From contig VGCI01000007.1 in assembly GCA_016870095.1 (NCBI GenBank), forward strand, positions 55,348 to 119,347: 64,000 bases of DNA, given 5' to 3'. Source of the DNA: Alphaproteobacteria bacterium (GTDB lineage Bacteria; Pseudomonadota; Alphaproteobacteria; Paracaedibacterales; VGCI01). The position numbers and the translations under genes are program-made. The stretch's first letter is position 1. Every line of letters starts with the position of its first letter. Of the stretch, positions 1 to 9,156 are shown in pieces. The notes beneath the pieces were generated by a model, which worked only from the letters and a program-made list of their open reading frames with translations, had not been told where the DNA came from and searched no databases.

Positions 1-753
1 GAGGAAATCCTAGCCTCAATCCGTAAATTTGTTACGGATAATCCTCCTGAAGATTCTAACAAACAAAAATGTTATAAGAGAGATTTGTCACAGTCTGTTG
101 TCCCTCCGGCTACAGACCTTCCTCATTCTCATAATACATCAGCGATTCAAGCCGAGAGAGAAGTTCGTCCGCAGGTTGCGACCGTGACAAAAGACAGTTT
201 TACGCCTCCTATCTTTGATCTTCAAAATGAGACGCGTTCTCATGCGTCTCAAGTCAATCACCAACATCAGGGAGCGGTGCCTCTCTATGATCATGATATT
301 TTGGAATTGAAAAGTCCCCTATCATCTGGACATTCCCCCCAGCAGACCTCGCAACATCAGAGTGCATGGACGCCTCCTTCTCGAACACAATTGGGTAAGA
401 AAGTTCTTGAAGAGTCTATTATGACTTTGACCAACCCTATTGACACTAAAAAGGCGGAAAAATCTCTGCGTTCTCCCTTAAAGGGATCTTATTCTATAGA
501 AGGTGAAGAAACATTGGGATCTACGCAAGTGATGGCAGCTTCAGCAAGCTCTTTAATGCGTTTGGCCCAAGCTTCAAAGTCTATTCCCAAGAAATCACCT
601 AGTTTAGCAGATCAGCGGAATGTGACGCTTGATCAGTTGATTCAAGATTTAATTCGGCCAATGATTAAGCAATGGATTGATACCCATCTTCCTTCACTTG
701 TTGAAGAGATGGTGGCAAAAGAAATCAAGCGAATTACAAAACACCTGGGATAA
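1..753 (+). CDS. popZ: PopZ/DUF2497 polar organising protein, 5' end outside window
   Basis: The frame is open from base 1, so the gene begins just upstream of the window; about 250 codons are visible. The first residues seen (EEILASIRKFV) match the short conserved N-terminal segment of alphaproteobacterial DUF2497/PopZ proteins. A long Pro/Ser/Gln-rich, probably disordered linker follows, and then the conserved C-terminal helical region (about residues 205-250, with LIQDLIRPMIKQWID and LPSLVEEMVAKEI). In Caulobacter PopZ forms a polar matrix that anchors the ParB-bound origin and recruits cell-cycle proteins; the same role here is inferred. The valS gene that often follows popZ is not present. 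A downstream ttg at 85 could be mistaken for the start, but the conserved N-terminal motif lies before it. Confidence 0.85.
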   Translation, partial: EEILASIRKFVTDNPPEDSNKQKCYKRDLSQSVVPPATDLPHSHNTSAIQAEREVRPQVATVTKDSFTPPIFDLQNETRSHASQVNHQHQGAVPLYDHDILELKSPLSSGHSPQQTSQHQSAWTPPSRTQLGKKVLEESIMTLTNPIDTKKAEKSLRSPLKGSYSIEGEETLGSTQVMAASASSLMRLAQASKSIPKKSPSLADQRNVTLDQLIQDLIRPMIKQWIDTHLPSLVEEMVAKEIKRITKHLG

Positions 754-1068
754 ACCTATCCCTTTCAAAAATCGACTTTCCTCAAAAACCTTACGGTTTA
801 TCTATTGAGGCACGCTTCTTTCAAGATTATTGTAGTTTTCATTACTGTCCTATTCGTTACTTGTAATAAGTGAGAAAAATTACGTATGAGAGTGTGAAGA
901 AGTTTTAAAAAATATCTTTTTATGGTTCGAGCTTTGCAGACGGTATATTACTAGGGAGGTCTGTGGGATTTATTGTTACACAGAGTAGCCCTAATAATAG
1001 GATGAGGATAGGATACATTATTGTTTCTCCTTAGAATTTATATTATTTTTCTTCATTTCAACTATAGG
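754..1068. other. Noncoding stretch between popZ and a small secreted-protein gene
   Basis: I see no convincing ORF here. A nested imperfect hairpin right after popZ (780-810, CCTCA/TGAGG outside and AAACC/GGTTT inside) could be a weak terminator, but it lacks a T tract. The rest shows nothing I can name. Confidence 0.4.
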
Positions 1069-1296
1069 TTATGCGTCATTTAGTCCCATCTTCGCTACAA
1101 TTTGTCGGTTAGGTATTTGTTCTATAGGCTCTTCAGAATCAAATTCGGGTGTCATAATACCTGTTTTATTCTTTCGATAAAGGGATGACACATATCGCAT
1201 GTTTATAAGATTATCTTCTCCGTAAGCATACTGGAGGGTAAGAATGAGTACTACGAAAACCACTTCTAGACAGGCTCTTTTGCGAGTGGGTATCAT
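1069..1296 (-). CDS. Small secreted protein, 75 aa, unknown function
   Basis: This short ORF begins with a typical Sec signal peptide: basic MIPTRKR, then a hydrophobic stretch of about 17 residues ending near AYG. About 48 polar residues follow with no motif I recognise. A strong ribosome binding site (AGGAGG) lies about six bases before the ATG, which argues that the gene is real despite its size. It stands alone between popZ and the HTH/NB-ARC/TPR gene and points away from the latter. No function can be assigned. Confidence 0.55.
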   Translation of the reverse strand: MIPTRKRACLEVVFVVLILTLQYAYGEDNLINMRYVSSLYRKNKTGIMTPEFDSEEPIEQIPNRQIVAKMGLNDA

Positions 1297-1649
1297 GGAT
1301 CCCTCCTTTACAATTCTTAATATTTTTCCTATATTTCCACTCTAGATTAAAATAAGGAGAGTGTTTTATCCGGAAAATCAGCGTAAGTATCTTACCTACG
1401 TACAGTTTACGTATAGTGTTTTGGTCTCTACACGGGGATGTTAGATCGTATGTTTCGTAAACATTACGTGATCAGCTTTAAAAAGCTGATAGCAAATAAA
1501 AATAAGTCTTACCCGCGCCATTGGGCGACATTGACGATGATATAGAACCCGACTACTACTATTATTGGATAGGTAGTGAATAAGACTTGGTAAGGATTAA
1601 AAGAAGAAAGAAATTTCGGGACTTTTAAAATGAGCTAATAGGAAAAACA
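1297..1649. other. Noncoding region upstream of the HTH/NB-ARC/TPR gene
   Basis: This 353-base gap separates two divergent genes and should hold both promoters. It contains the perfect inverted repeat at 1471-1490, listed separately. A weak AGGA before the ATG at 1650 is the only ribosome-binding signal. I found no ORF or RNA gene. Confidence 0.5.
1471..1490. repeat. Perfect inverted repeat, possible operator
   Basis: ATCAGCTTT and AAAGCTGAT form 9-base arms around a 2-base centre. It lies 160 bases before the start of an HTH-containing gene. There is no T run after it, so an operator is more likely than a terminator. Binding by the neighbouring LuxR-type domain is only a guess. Confidence 0.4.
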
Positions 1650-4600
1650 ATGGAAACCAACAATATTTTAATTCCTCCTTACGACGATCGTTTGCTCACG
1701 ATAAATGGGATTAAATTTACCCATCGAGAAATAGATGTCATTACCTTCATTTTTCATACAAGAGGTTCAAGCAAAATTGCCTCCCTCTTATCAATTTCAA
1801 CACGAACTGTTGAGACGCATACAGCAAATGTCATGCGGAAAATGGATACGAATTCGCGGGAAGGTATCATTGACTTTCTCGAGAAGCACAACCATATTAA
1901 TCTCATTAAAAAGCATTATAGAATTCTTCTTCTGCAATTTAATTTTTACCGCGTTTTGAGAGAAGTTAATCTCTTAATCAAAGACAAGGGCATACATTGT
2001 TATCTTGTATGTGATTCCCAACAACATTCTCAAAGTCTCTTTATCAAAAGTCTTAAAACGCATCTTAACTTATGTGGAATTAATGTCAGTTTAATAGAAC
2101 AAGGGGACGTACATCATCAAAATTCTTTCCTAAATTTAGGGAATTCATCTTCTAATGATCGTCTCATTTATGTTTTTTCTCCAGGATTTGTTACAAGCTT
2201 ACCAAAGGAAGATGACGAGCAAATCTGTGCGGTTAATAAAATGCTCCCTTCCCATTTTGTAAACTCAGGAAATGTTACGTATGTATTTTATAATGCGAAC
2301 GTACCTTCTACGTTTAGCCCTAGCCTGAAAACAAAATCAATATTCTTTGAGTCCCGAAATACGTACTACTTGTACTTTTTCAATTTACTTAAAAAACTTA
2401 TTTCCCAAGTTGATCTCTCCCTCATTGTTTCAAAGTTTGACTGTAGGCAGGAATTACACTCAGAAATTGCTGAAAAAGAGACGATAATCAAAGATAACTC
2501 TTTCAAAAGTCAGCGTTCCTTTCTTTCAATCGCAAAAAAAGAAATTACAAAGTTAATATCAATCTCGACAATAGTGCTGGTCTCTTTGGGCGTGGGATTA
2601 TATGTCACCAACTACGACATAGGGATTGGGCTGGCAAAAGCAGAAAGCAAAATCAACCGCTCCATTCGTTCAGATCTGATAGTGCCTTCAGAAAATACAT
2701 ATTTGGCTCGCCCGCAAATCATGAAAAAAATTGAAGAAGGTCTTAAAGGTAATGATGGCATACAAGTTGTTGCTATTGTGGGCATTGGTGGTGCTGGTAA
2801 GTCAACAATTGCTCGACGGTTTGCGCTTCAGCAAAAAAATAAAGTTGTTTGGGAAATTAGCGCATCTACCAGAGAAAGCTTAATGGCGTCTTTTGAGAGT
2901 CTTGCTTATACTTTATGTACATCAGAGCAAGAACGTAAGGTACTCCAAGCCCTACAGAATATAAAAAATAACGTTGAGAAGGATGAAAAAATCATCTCCT
3001 TTGTTAAAGAGAAATTGAAGGCATCTTCAAATTGGTTTCTCATTTATGATAATGTAGAAAGATTTACCGATATTCAAAAATTTTTCCCGTATGATAGCAA
3101 TGTTTGGGGCAATGGAAAAATTATTGTTACCACCAGTAATGGCAATACAAAAAACAATAATTTAATCAATAACTTCATCTATATTGGCGAGTTATCCCCC
3201 AAAGAAAAACTTAACTTATTTATTAAGATTATGTGTACGGAAAAAAACCAAAAATTTACCCCCGCTCAAGAGGAAGAAGCTAACAAGTTTTTAAATGAAA
3301 TTCCTCCCTTTCCTTTGGATGTCTCCATTGCAGGATACTACTTAAAATCGACAAACATTTCTTATGAAAAGTATTTGAAAAGATTGAACGAAGATAATAA
3401 GGATTTTCAAAATATTCAAGCGGATGTGGTTAAAGAAGCGAGTGGCTATACCAAAACACGCAATAATATAATTACATTGTCTGCCATCCAACTTATAGAT
3501 ACTCATAAGGATTTTCGAGATCTTTTGGTATATAGTAGTTTGCTTGATTATAGGAACATTCCTAATGCCCTGCTTTCAACGTTGAAAGGTGATACAGTCG
3601 TTGACAACTTTATTTACAATCTAAAAAAATACTCTTTGATTACAACTGAATCTTTTGATAATTCCCATTCAACCTTTTCCTTACACAAAAATGCGCAAGA
3701 AATAATTTTAGCGTACCTATCAAAATCACTAGAATTAACACCGCAAAGTTCTCTCATACAGACCATAAGTAATAATTTGGAAACCTATATGGTCAAAGCA
3801 ATTGATAAAGAAGACTTTTCCAGAATGAAGCTTCTTGTGCCGCATTGTGAGGCTTTTTTGAATCGGGACGATTTGCTAAATCCGGAGACTAAAAGTTCAA
3901 TTGGAGGTGCTTTAGGATGCATATACTATTATTTACGGCACAACGTCAAAGCCAAAAAGCTGTTGGAAAGAAACCTTGAAAATCTCACTCAGATTTATGG
4001 TGAGAATCATGAAAAAAAGGCTCTTCTTTTAATTTATTTAGGAAATTTCTATCGTTCAGTGGGTGACTATAGTAAAGCCAAAGCTTTGCTAACACAAAGT
4101 CTTGATATTTATTCTAAACATCCTAATTATCTTCGCAGTGCACGCGTTTTAGGATATTTAGGCTCAGTTTATCGCGATTTGGGGGATTATAAAGTTTCGA
4201 AGGATCTCTTGGAACAGAGTTTAAATATTTATAAAAAGCATGCTCCTGAAGAAATTGGGCATGCTTGGATTCTTGCTAAGCTGGGAAGTGTTTATACTAT
4301 TCTTGGCGATTATGAAAAAGCAAAGGTATTATTGGAAGATAGCTTGAATATTTACAAAATACAGTCGGATGACTACGTCGGGGTTTCTTGGGTTTTGGGT
4401 TATTTAGGAAATTTGTATGTGTTGCTGGGAGATTATGAAAAAGCTGAAAGTCTTTTAAAACAAAGTCAATTAATTTATCGAAAATATTTTGCTGAGGATC
4501 ATGTCTTTGTAGGGGCGGATTTAGCTTCCTTGGGGAAAGTTTACATTCAAACAGGCGATTACCAAAAAGCCAAAAAGCTCTTGAAAAAAAGTCTAGCCAT

Positions 4601-4961
4601 TTTCGAAATGAATTTTGGTAAAAAGCATGTAGATACGGCTCACGTTATGCGCCTTTTAGGAGAGGCCTACTGTTTGGAAGGGGATATGGATGTTGCTGAA
4701 GATTGGCTAAACAAAGCGTTACTCATATACCAGCAAAGAGACTATCCCGAAGGATACATATGTTTGGAAAATTTAGCTGATCTTTATTTGAAAAAAGCAA
4801 ACCAAGCCAACAGTGAGTCTGATCATAAACAAGAACAAATTTTTAAAAATCAGAGCGTCGAGTATTTAAATCAAGCCTTGAGAATTGTCAAAAATTCTTT
4901 TCAGGAAAATTCACCTCACATACAACGTATCAATACGAAATTGAAAACGTTGACCACTTAG
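1650..4961 (+). CDS. LuxR-type HTH / NB-ARC ATPase / TPR protein (STAND family)
   Basis: This 1103-residue protein has several parts. Residues about 20-80 form a LuxR-type helix-turn-helix (FTHREIDVITF, SISTRTVETHTANVMRKM). Residues about 105-270 look like an alpha/beta domain of uncertain family. A hydrophobic segment at about 306-328 could cross the membrane. An NB-ARC-type P-loop ATPase follows, with Walker A GIGGAGKST at about 378-386 and a Walker B-like FLIYDN at about 463-468. The last third, from about residue 750, is a run of kinesin-light-chain-like TPR repeats (LGSVYRDLGDYKVSKDLLEQ and similar). STAND proteins are ligand-gated ATP switches; those with HTH domains are usually transcription regulators. 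Here the HTH is N-terminal and separated from the ATPase by the hydrophobic stretch, which is odd. The ligand and target genes are unknown. Confidence 0.8.
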   Translation: METNNILIPPYDDRLLTINGIKFTHREIDVITFIFHTRGSSKIASLLSISTRTVETHTANVMRKMDTNSREGIIDFLEKHNHINLIKKHYRILLLQFNFYRVLREVNLLIKDKGIHCYLVCDSQQHSQSLFIKSLKTHLNLCGINVSLIEQGDVHHQNSFLNLGNSSSNDRLIYVFSPGFVTSLPKEDDEQICAVNKMLPSHFVNSGNVTYVFYNANVPSTFSPSLKTKSIFFESRNTYYLYFFNLLKKLISQVDLSLIVSKFDCRQELHSEIAEKETIIKDNSFKSQRSFLSIAKKEITKLISISTIVLVSLGVGLYVTNYDIGIGLAKAESKINRSIRSDLIVPSENTYLARPQIMKKIEEGLKGNDGIQVVAIVGIGGAGKSTIARRFALQQKNKVVWEISASTRESLMASFESLAYTLCTSEQERKVLQALQNIKNNVEKDEKIISFVKEKLKASSNWFLIYDNVERFTDIQKFFPYDSNVWGNGKIIVTTSNGNTKNNNLINNFIYIGELSPKEKLNLFIKIMCTEKNQKFTPAQEEEANKFLNEIPPFPLDVSIAGYYLKSTNISYEKYLKRLNEDNKDFQNIQADVVKEASGYTKTRNNIITLSAIQLIDTHKDFRDLLVYSSLLDYRNIPNALLSTLKGDTVVDNFIYNLKKYSLITTESFDNSHSTFSLHKNAQEIILAYLSKSLELTPQSSLIQTISNNLETYMVKAIDKEDFSRMKLLVPHCEAFLNRDDLLNPETKSSIGGALGCIYYYLRHNVKAKKLLERNLENLTQIYGENHEKKALLLIYLGNFYRSVGDYSKAKALLTQSLDIYSKHPNYLRSARVLGYLGSVYRDLGDYKVSKDLLEQSLNIYKKHAPEEIGHAWILAKLGSVYTILGDYEKAKVLLEDSLNIYKIQSDDYVGVSWVLGYLGNLYVLLGDYEKAESLLKQSQLIYRKYFAEDHVFVGADLASLGKVYIQTGDYQKAKKLLKKSLAIFEMNFGKKHVDTAHVMRLLGEAYCLEGDMDVAEDWLNKALLIYQQRDYPEGYICLENLADLYLKKANQANSESDHKQEQIFKNQSVEYLNQALRIVKNSFQENSPHIQRINTKLKTLTT

Positions 4962-4975
4962 TTAAACTTTTCCGG

Positions 4976-5959
4976 TCATAATTTTCGCGAATATAAAAAG
5001 GATCGAGATTTCATAAAAAGAACCGGGCGACCACCAGAATTGAAATAATCACCAGAAAGCGCCTTTTTTTGTGTGCAAAACTTTCCCATAATTTTTGGGT
5101 AGTAAAGTAATCTTAGGGTGAAATTTCCCATATTTTCCCATAGTTTGAATTTGTGGGTTGTGTACCAATTCCTACAGTAATTCAGGACAGAATCGTGTTT
5201 GTTGTGGCTTTCACACGTTAAAATCATTTCGAGAATGTAAAACGGCGTTAAAGCAATGTAATCTGCCCAAACAGTCAAGGCCCCCCAAAATAAGCATCGC
5301 AAAATCGATAAGTTTGTATCTCGCTGCAAGAGAGTGATTGGCAATCCAAAAGATATTAAGGGGCGGCGATAGGGATACAAAAAATATATAAAGAAAAAAA
5401 TACTTGCTCCTGAGGCTACATAATGGCTCCAAAATGGTGATATAATACCTAATGCTAATATACTGCCGACGTCCGTTACAAGGCATATTGTCGCAATTGT
5501 TTTCAGATAAGCGGGTGTGCTGAATCCAAATATATGAAGAATTCCATAGAACATGAAAATGGAAATTGTTGAAAAACTGAGGCTGAAGAGCCAGCTTACA
5601 GAATATTCAAGGTCTAGACATAAGTGGGCAACGATTGCGAGCTCAGCAAAATACACGGCATAGCAAACAATGGTAAAGAGGTTAGTATTGATCCACAATT
5701 TTGAAGACGTATTTGGTTTGGGAATCATGCTCACAATTGTGCTGAAGTATAATAATCCTGTGAAAGAGAACAGCTGATCGCATAAGTCATTGATGTCTAG
5801 GAATAAGCACCCGAGCCAGGTGCCCAACAGGGGGAAAACAAACCACCCACTGACTGTTTCAAGATGGGGAAACAACGGCACTAACCACCGAAAACTTAGG
5901 CATATACCCGGCGTTTTCATGGGATCTTGCGCTAAAACTTGTAAAAGAATTTGGTTCAT
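4976..5959 (-). CDS. Polytopic membrane protein, unknown function
   Basis: This 327-residue protein has about seven hydrophobic segments (roughly residues 25-50, 63-80, 93-115, 122-148, 155-175, 182-197 and 219-245), so it is an integral membrane protein. The C-terminal 80 residues are polar and basic. I recognise no transporter or enzyme signature. It converges on the HTH/NB-ARC/TPR gene with only 14 bases between stop codons, so the two genes may share a termination region. The ribosome binding site is weak. Confidence 0.6.
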   Translation of the reverse strand: MNQILLQVLAQDPMKTPGICLSFRWLVPLFPHLETVSGWFVFPLLGTWLGCLFLDINDLCDQLFSFTGLLYFSTIVSMIPKPNTSSKLWINTNLFTIVCYAVYFAELAIVAHLCLDLEYSVSWLFSLSFSTISIFMFYGILHIFGFSTPAYLKTIATICLVTDVGSILALGIISPFWSHYVASGASIFFFIYFLYPYRRPLISFGLPITLLQRDTNLSILRCLFWGALTVWADYIALTPFYILEMILTCESHNKHDSVLNYCRNWYTTHKFKLWENMGNFTLRLLYYPKIMGKFCTQKKALSGDYFNSGGRPVLFMKSRSFLYSRKL

Positions 5960-6135
5960 TAGCCAACTCTTTTGCGTTGCAACTCACCCTCATTCTATTA
6001 CATATTAAATTCTGTTTGTATACATAAATATGTGGCTGAAAAAAAAGGAATATTTTGGGTTACTTCCTTCCCACTATTATTGCCTTTCTTTTCTTTTGGT
6101 ATCGCTTTAAAACAATCAATTGAACGGTCAAAAGT

Positions 6136-7077
6136 TTAATTTGCGCGGACAATAGAGTCTTGTAAAGAAACGTCTTCCCCTCGCTTTAAGTGTAGATAAA
6201 GAAGAAGAGGCGCTGCTAAGCAAATAGAAGAGAATGATCCAATGATAATTCCGATAATGATGGGTAGGGTAAAAGTTGAAATGACCTTGCCGCCCCAAAA
6301 ATATAGGGCTAAAAGGGCAAGCAGTGTGGTGGAAGCTGTCAGAAGGGTACGAGTAAGAGTCTCGTTAAGACTTTTATTGACGAGTTCTCCCAAATTCATC
6401 TTTTTGTATTTACGGATATTTTCTCTAATACGATCAAAAATGACGATGGTATCATTGATTGAGTAGCCGGCCGTAATCAATATGGCGATAACAGCATTCT
6501 CATTAAATTCTAAAGGAAAGACTGAGAAAAGGCCTAAAATAGCGATACAGTCGTGCATTAATGCCATGATTGCACAAGCTGCAAATTGCCATTCAAACCG
6601 CACAGCAATATAAAGGAGCATAGCAAGGAGAGCAAAACCAATGGCATATAAAGCATTTCGGATGAGTTCACCTCCAACTTTGGGACCAATGGTTTCTACA
6701 CGTCGATAATCAACCCCCGCACCCAGTACACTTTTTATTTTTCCTAAGGTTTCTGCTTGAACAGTAGAATCTTCCTTGCCCTTTTCATCATGCCTTTCTA
6801 AACGAATGAGTAAGGTATTATCTTTCCCAAAGTCTTGCAAGGAAACTTCGCCCAATCCCAGTTTCTCAATTTTTGTTCGTAGCTCAGGAACATTTGGTTT
6901 TTCAGGCAGACGGACTTCAAGAATATACCCACCGCGAAAATCGATGCCATAATTGAGTCCCTTAAAACCAAAGCTTAAGACGGATATGATAATAACGGCC
7001 AAAGAGAGTGTGAAGGTAACGTAACGAAATCCAACAAAGTCTATCTTTGTATTATATGGTATGAGACGAATTGACAT
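6136..7077 (-). CDS. secF: Protein translocase subunit SecF
   Basis: SecF works with SecD in the inner membrane, using the proton motive force to pull proteins through SecYEG. The 313-residue length is normal. After the first membrane segment comes the family motif GIDFRGG, then the periplasmic domain. Five membrane segments in the second half include the hallmark GYSINDTIVIFDRIREN. It is the last gene of the yajC-secD-secF operon, starting 15 bases after secD. Confidence 0.97.
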   Translation of the reverse strand: MSIRLIPYNTKIDFVGFRYVTFTLSLAVIIISVLSFGFKGLNYGIDFRGGYILEVRLPEKPNVPELRTKIEKLGLGEVSLQDFGKDNTLLIRLERHDEKGKEDSTVQAETLGKIKSVLGAGVDYRRVETIGPKVGGELIRNALYAIGFALLAMLLYIAVRFEWQFAACAIMALMHDCIAILGLFSVFPLEFNENAVIAILITAGYSINDTIVIFDRIRENIRKYKKMNLGELVNKSLNETLTRTLLTASTTLLALLALYFWGGKVISTFTLPIIIGIIIGSFSSICLAAPLLLYLHLKRGEDVSLQDSIVRAN

Positions 7078-7092
7078 AGTAGTAAGGCCTCT

Positions 7093-8700
7093 TTAAATGG
7101 GCAGTGAAGTGACAGTTCCGCGTCGACGCAGCCAAGTCACGATAATAAGACGAGTAAGGGACAGAGACGTGAAAAGCGAGATCACGATTCCCAAAGCCAA
7201 AGTCACGGCAAATCCACGGATAGGTCCTGTTCCAAATTCAAATAGAACAGCCGCCCCAATAAGTGTGGTGAGATTTGAGTCTACAATGGTTGTTATCGCG
7301 CGTGTATATCCAGCTTCAACGGCGGCAACAGGACGCAACCCATTGCGTAGCTCTTCTTTAATACGTTCATAAATGAGTACGTTTGCATCAACTGCCATAC
7401 CAATGGTGAGGGCGATACCTGCAATTCCTGGCAGAGTTAATGTCGCTTGTAATAAGGACAGTGCTGCAAACAAGAAGATTAAGTTAAACCCTAAGGCAAT
7501 ATCAGCGTACAAACCAAATAGGGAGTAATTGGCAATCATAAAGATCGCAACAAAAATGAAGGCTAATACTGTTGCCAATTGACCGTCTCGAATCGAGTCT
7601 GCTCCCATACTTGGACCAACGGTACGCTCCTCAATAACATTTAAGGGGGCAGGCAGAGCGCCTGCTCTTAAAAGTAGAGACAGTTCGTGAGTTTCTTGTG
7701 TGGTAAAGTTTCCGCTGATAATGCCTTCGCCATTGGGAATCAGGCTACGGAACACGGGAGCACTAATGACCTTGTCATCCAGTACTATAGCGAACCGTCT
7801 GCCGATATTGTTGCCTGATAGGTCTGCAAATTTTCGGGCTCCTATCGCATTAAATTTTAAACTAACAGCAGGCGTTCCCCCATCACGTTCAAAAGTAGCT
7901 TGAGCATCGATTAAATTATCTCCACTGATACCGACTTGCTTTTTTATCACGATGAAACTTGCTCTCGCCGACTTATCTTCTAGTTTTAATATTTCTGATC
8001 CTGGGGACACATTGGCTCTCGGTTGGCCGCTGGGTGATATATCTATAGGACCAGCTTCCTCATCAACCATGCGGAATGTCATCTTGGCTGTACGCCCAAT
8101 CAAACGCTTTACTTCAGCAGGATCTTCAACGCCGGGAAGTTGAACTATGATGCGGTCATTTCCCTGGCGTTGTAGCAAGGGTTCTTTCGTGCCGGTTTCG
8201 TCTATGCGTCGGCGGACAACTTCAATCGATTGTTCTACAACAGCTTTGTTGCGCTGTTGAATTGATTCTGGAGAGAGTGTGAGAGATCCTTGCCCATCGG
8301 GCGTAATAACAATAGTGGCTTGGGGATCAAGTTTTTTAAGAAGTTTAAGGACCTTATCTTGTTGAGTAGGGTCGCCTTTTACATCTCGTAACGAGAATAC
8401 AACACTCGATTGTGGCAAATTTATGGCAAGCCCCGCATAGCCTATTTTCTCTTTTCGCAAAGTGGCCCGAACTTCGTCAAGGGTATTAAGCAGTTGCTCT
8501 TTCAAAACAGATTTAAGGTCAACTTCTAATTGAAGATGCGAACCGCCTCGCAACTCTAATCCAAGGTTGATAGTTTTTTGGAAAACTTCGGGAAGTTTTT
8601 GAAAAAGAGTTGGCGGTAATATATTTGGGAGAGCAAACAAAAACCCTACCAAACAAACCGAAAGAATAGAAAAAATCTTCCATCGGGAGATATATATCAT
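7093..8700 (-). CDS. secD: Protein translocase subunit SecD
   Basis: SecD is the larger partner of SecF. The 535-residue protein has the N-terminal membrane anchor, a LGLELRGG motif, the large periplasmic P1 region, and a C-terminal membrane domain with GMAVDANVLIYERIKEE, typical of SecD. AGGAAAG precedes the ATG by about eight bases. The start lies four bases after the yajC stop, consistent with one transcript. Confidence 0.97.
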   Translation of the reverse strand: MIYISRWKIFSILSVCLVGFLFALPNILPPTLFQKLPEVFQKTINLGLELRGGSHLQLEVDLKSVLKEQLLNTLDEVRATLRKEKIGYAGLAINLPQSSVVFSLRDVKGDPTQQDKVLKLLKKLDPQATIVITPDGQGSLTLSPESIQQRNKAVVEQSIEVVRRRIDETGTKEPLLQRQGNDRIIVQLPGVEDPAEVKRLIGRTAKMTFRMVDEEAGPIDISPSGQPRANVSPGSEILKLEDKSARASFIVIKKQVGISGDNLIDAQATFERDGGTPAVSLKFNAIGARKFADLSGNNIGRRFAIVLDDKVISAPVFRSLIPNGEGIISGNFTTQETHELSLLLRAGALPAPLNVIEERTVGPSMGADSIRDGQLATVLAFIFVAIFMIANYSLFGLYADIALGFNLIFLFAALSLLQATLTLPGIAGIALTIGMAVDANVLIYERIKEELRNGLRPVAAVEAGYTRAITTIVDSNLTTLIGAAVLFEFGTGPIRGFAVTLALGIVISLFTSLSLTRLIIVTWLRRRGTVTSLPI

Positions 8701-8704
8701 GCTT

Positions 8705-9115
8705 TTACTTTCCTGTAGCTCGATTAGCAGGAGCTTTGCGTGTCATTTTCGACTTTGTGGTACTTGTTCTTTTGACAATGGCATTGTTAAAGTTATCTTT
8801 AGACGATATGGAATCAATAGATTCGTTAAGGTTTATGGGGTCTGTTTTCGCCAAAACTTCTGTAATATGTCCTTTGACATGTCGAACGCGAATATCATCC
8901 GCTATTTCGAGTTGCACTTCTTTATCACTGACAATTTTAGAAACGGTCCCAATTAAACCCCCACTTGTGACCACTCGGTCGCCACGACGCAAGTTAGCAA
9001 TCATGTTTTGGTGCATTTTCACCTTTTGTTGTTGAGGGCGCAGCATGATAAAGTATACAACAACAATCATAGCCGCAAAAGGCAATATGCCCATCATATC
9101 AAAGCTAGTTCCCAT
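8705..9115 (-). CDS. yajC: Sec translocon accessory protein YajC
   Basis: YajC is a small inner-membrane protein that associates with SecDF. The 136-residue protein has a single N-terminal membrane segment followed by the family signature FIMLRPQQQKVKMHQNMI, the basic LRRGDRVVTSGGL stretch and the compact cytoplasmic domain. It is somewhat longer than usual because of a basic Ser/Thr/Lys-rich tail of about 40 residues. AGGAGAAA precedes the start. It opens the yajC-secD-secF set. Confidence 0.95.
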   Translation of the reverse strand: MGTSFDMMGILPFAAMIVVVYFIMLRPQQQKVKMHQNMIANLRRGDRVVTSGGLIGTVSKIVSDKEVQLEIADDIRVRHVKGHITEVLAKTDPINLNESIDSISSKDNFNNAIVKRTSTTKSKMTRKAPANRATGK

Positions 9116-9156
9116 AACGTATTTCTCCTAAAAAATTTGAACATATTATTACACTA

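Noticed and set aside
780..810. Hairpin after popZ as a terminator
   Set aside because: The stem is imperfect and lacks a T run, so I mention it only within the gap entry.
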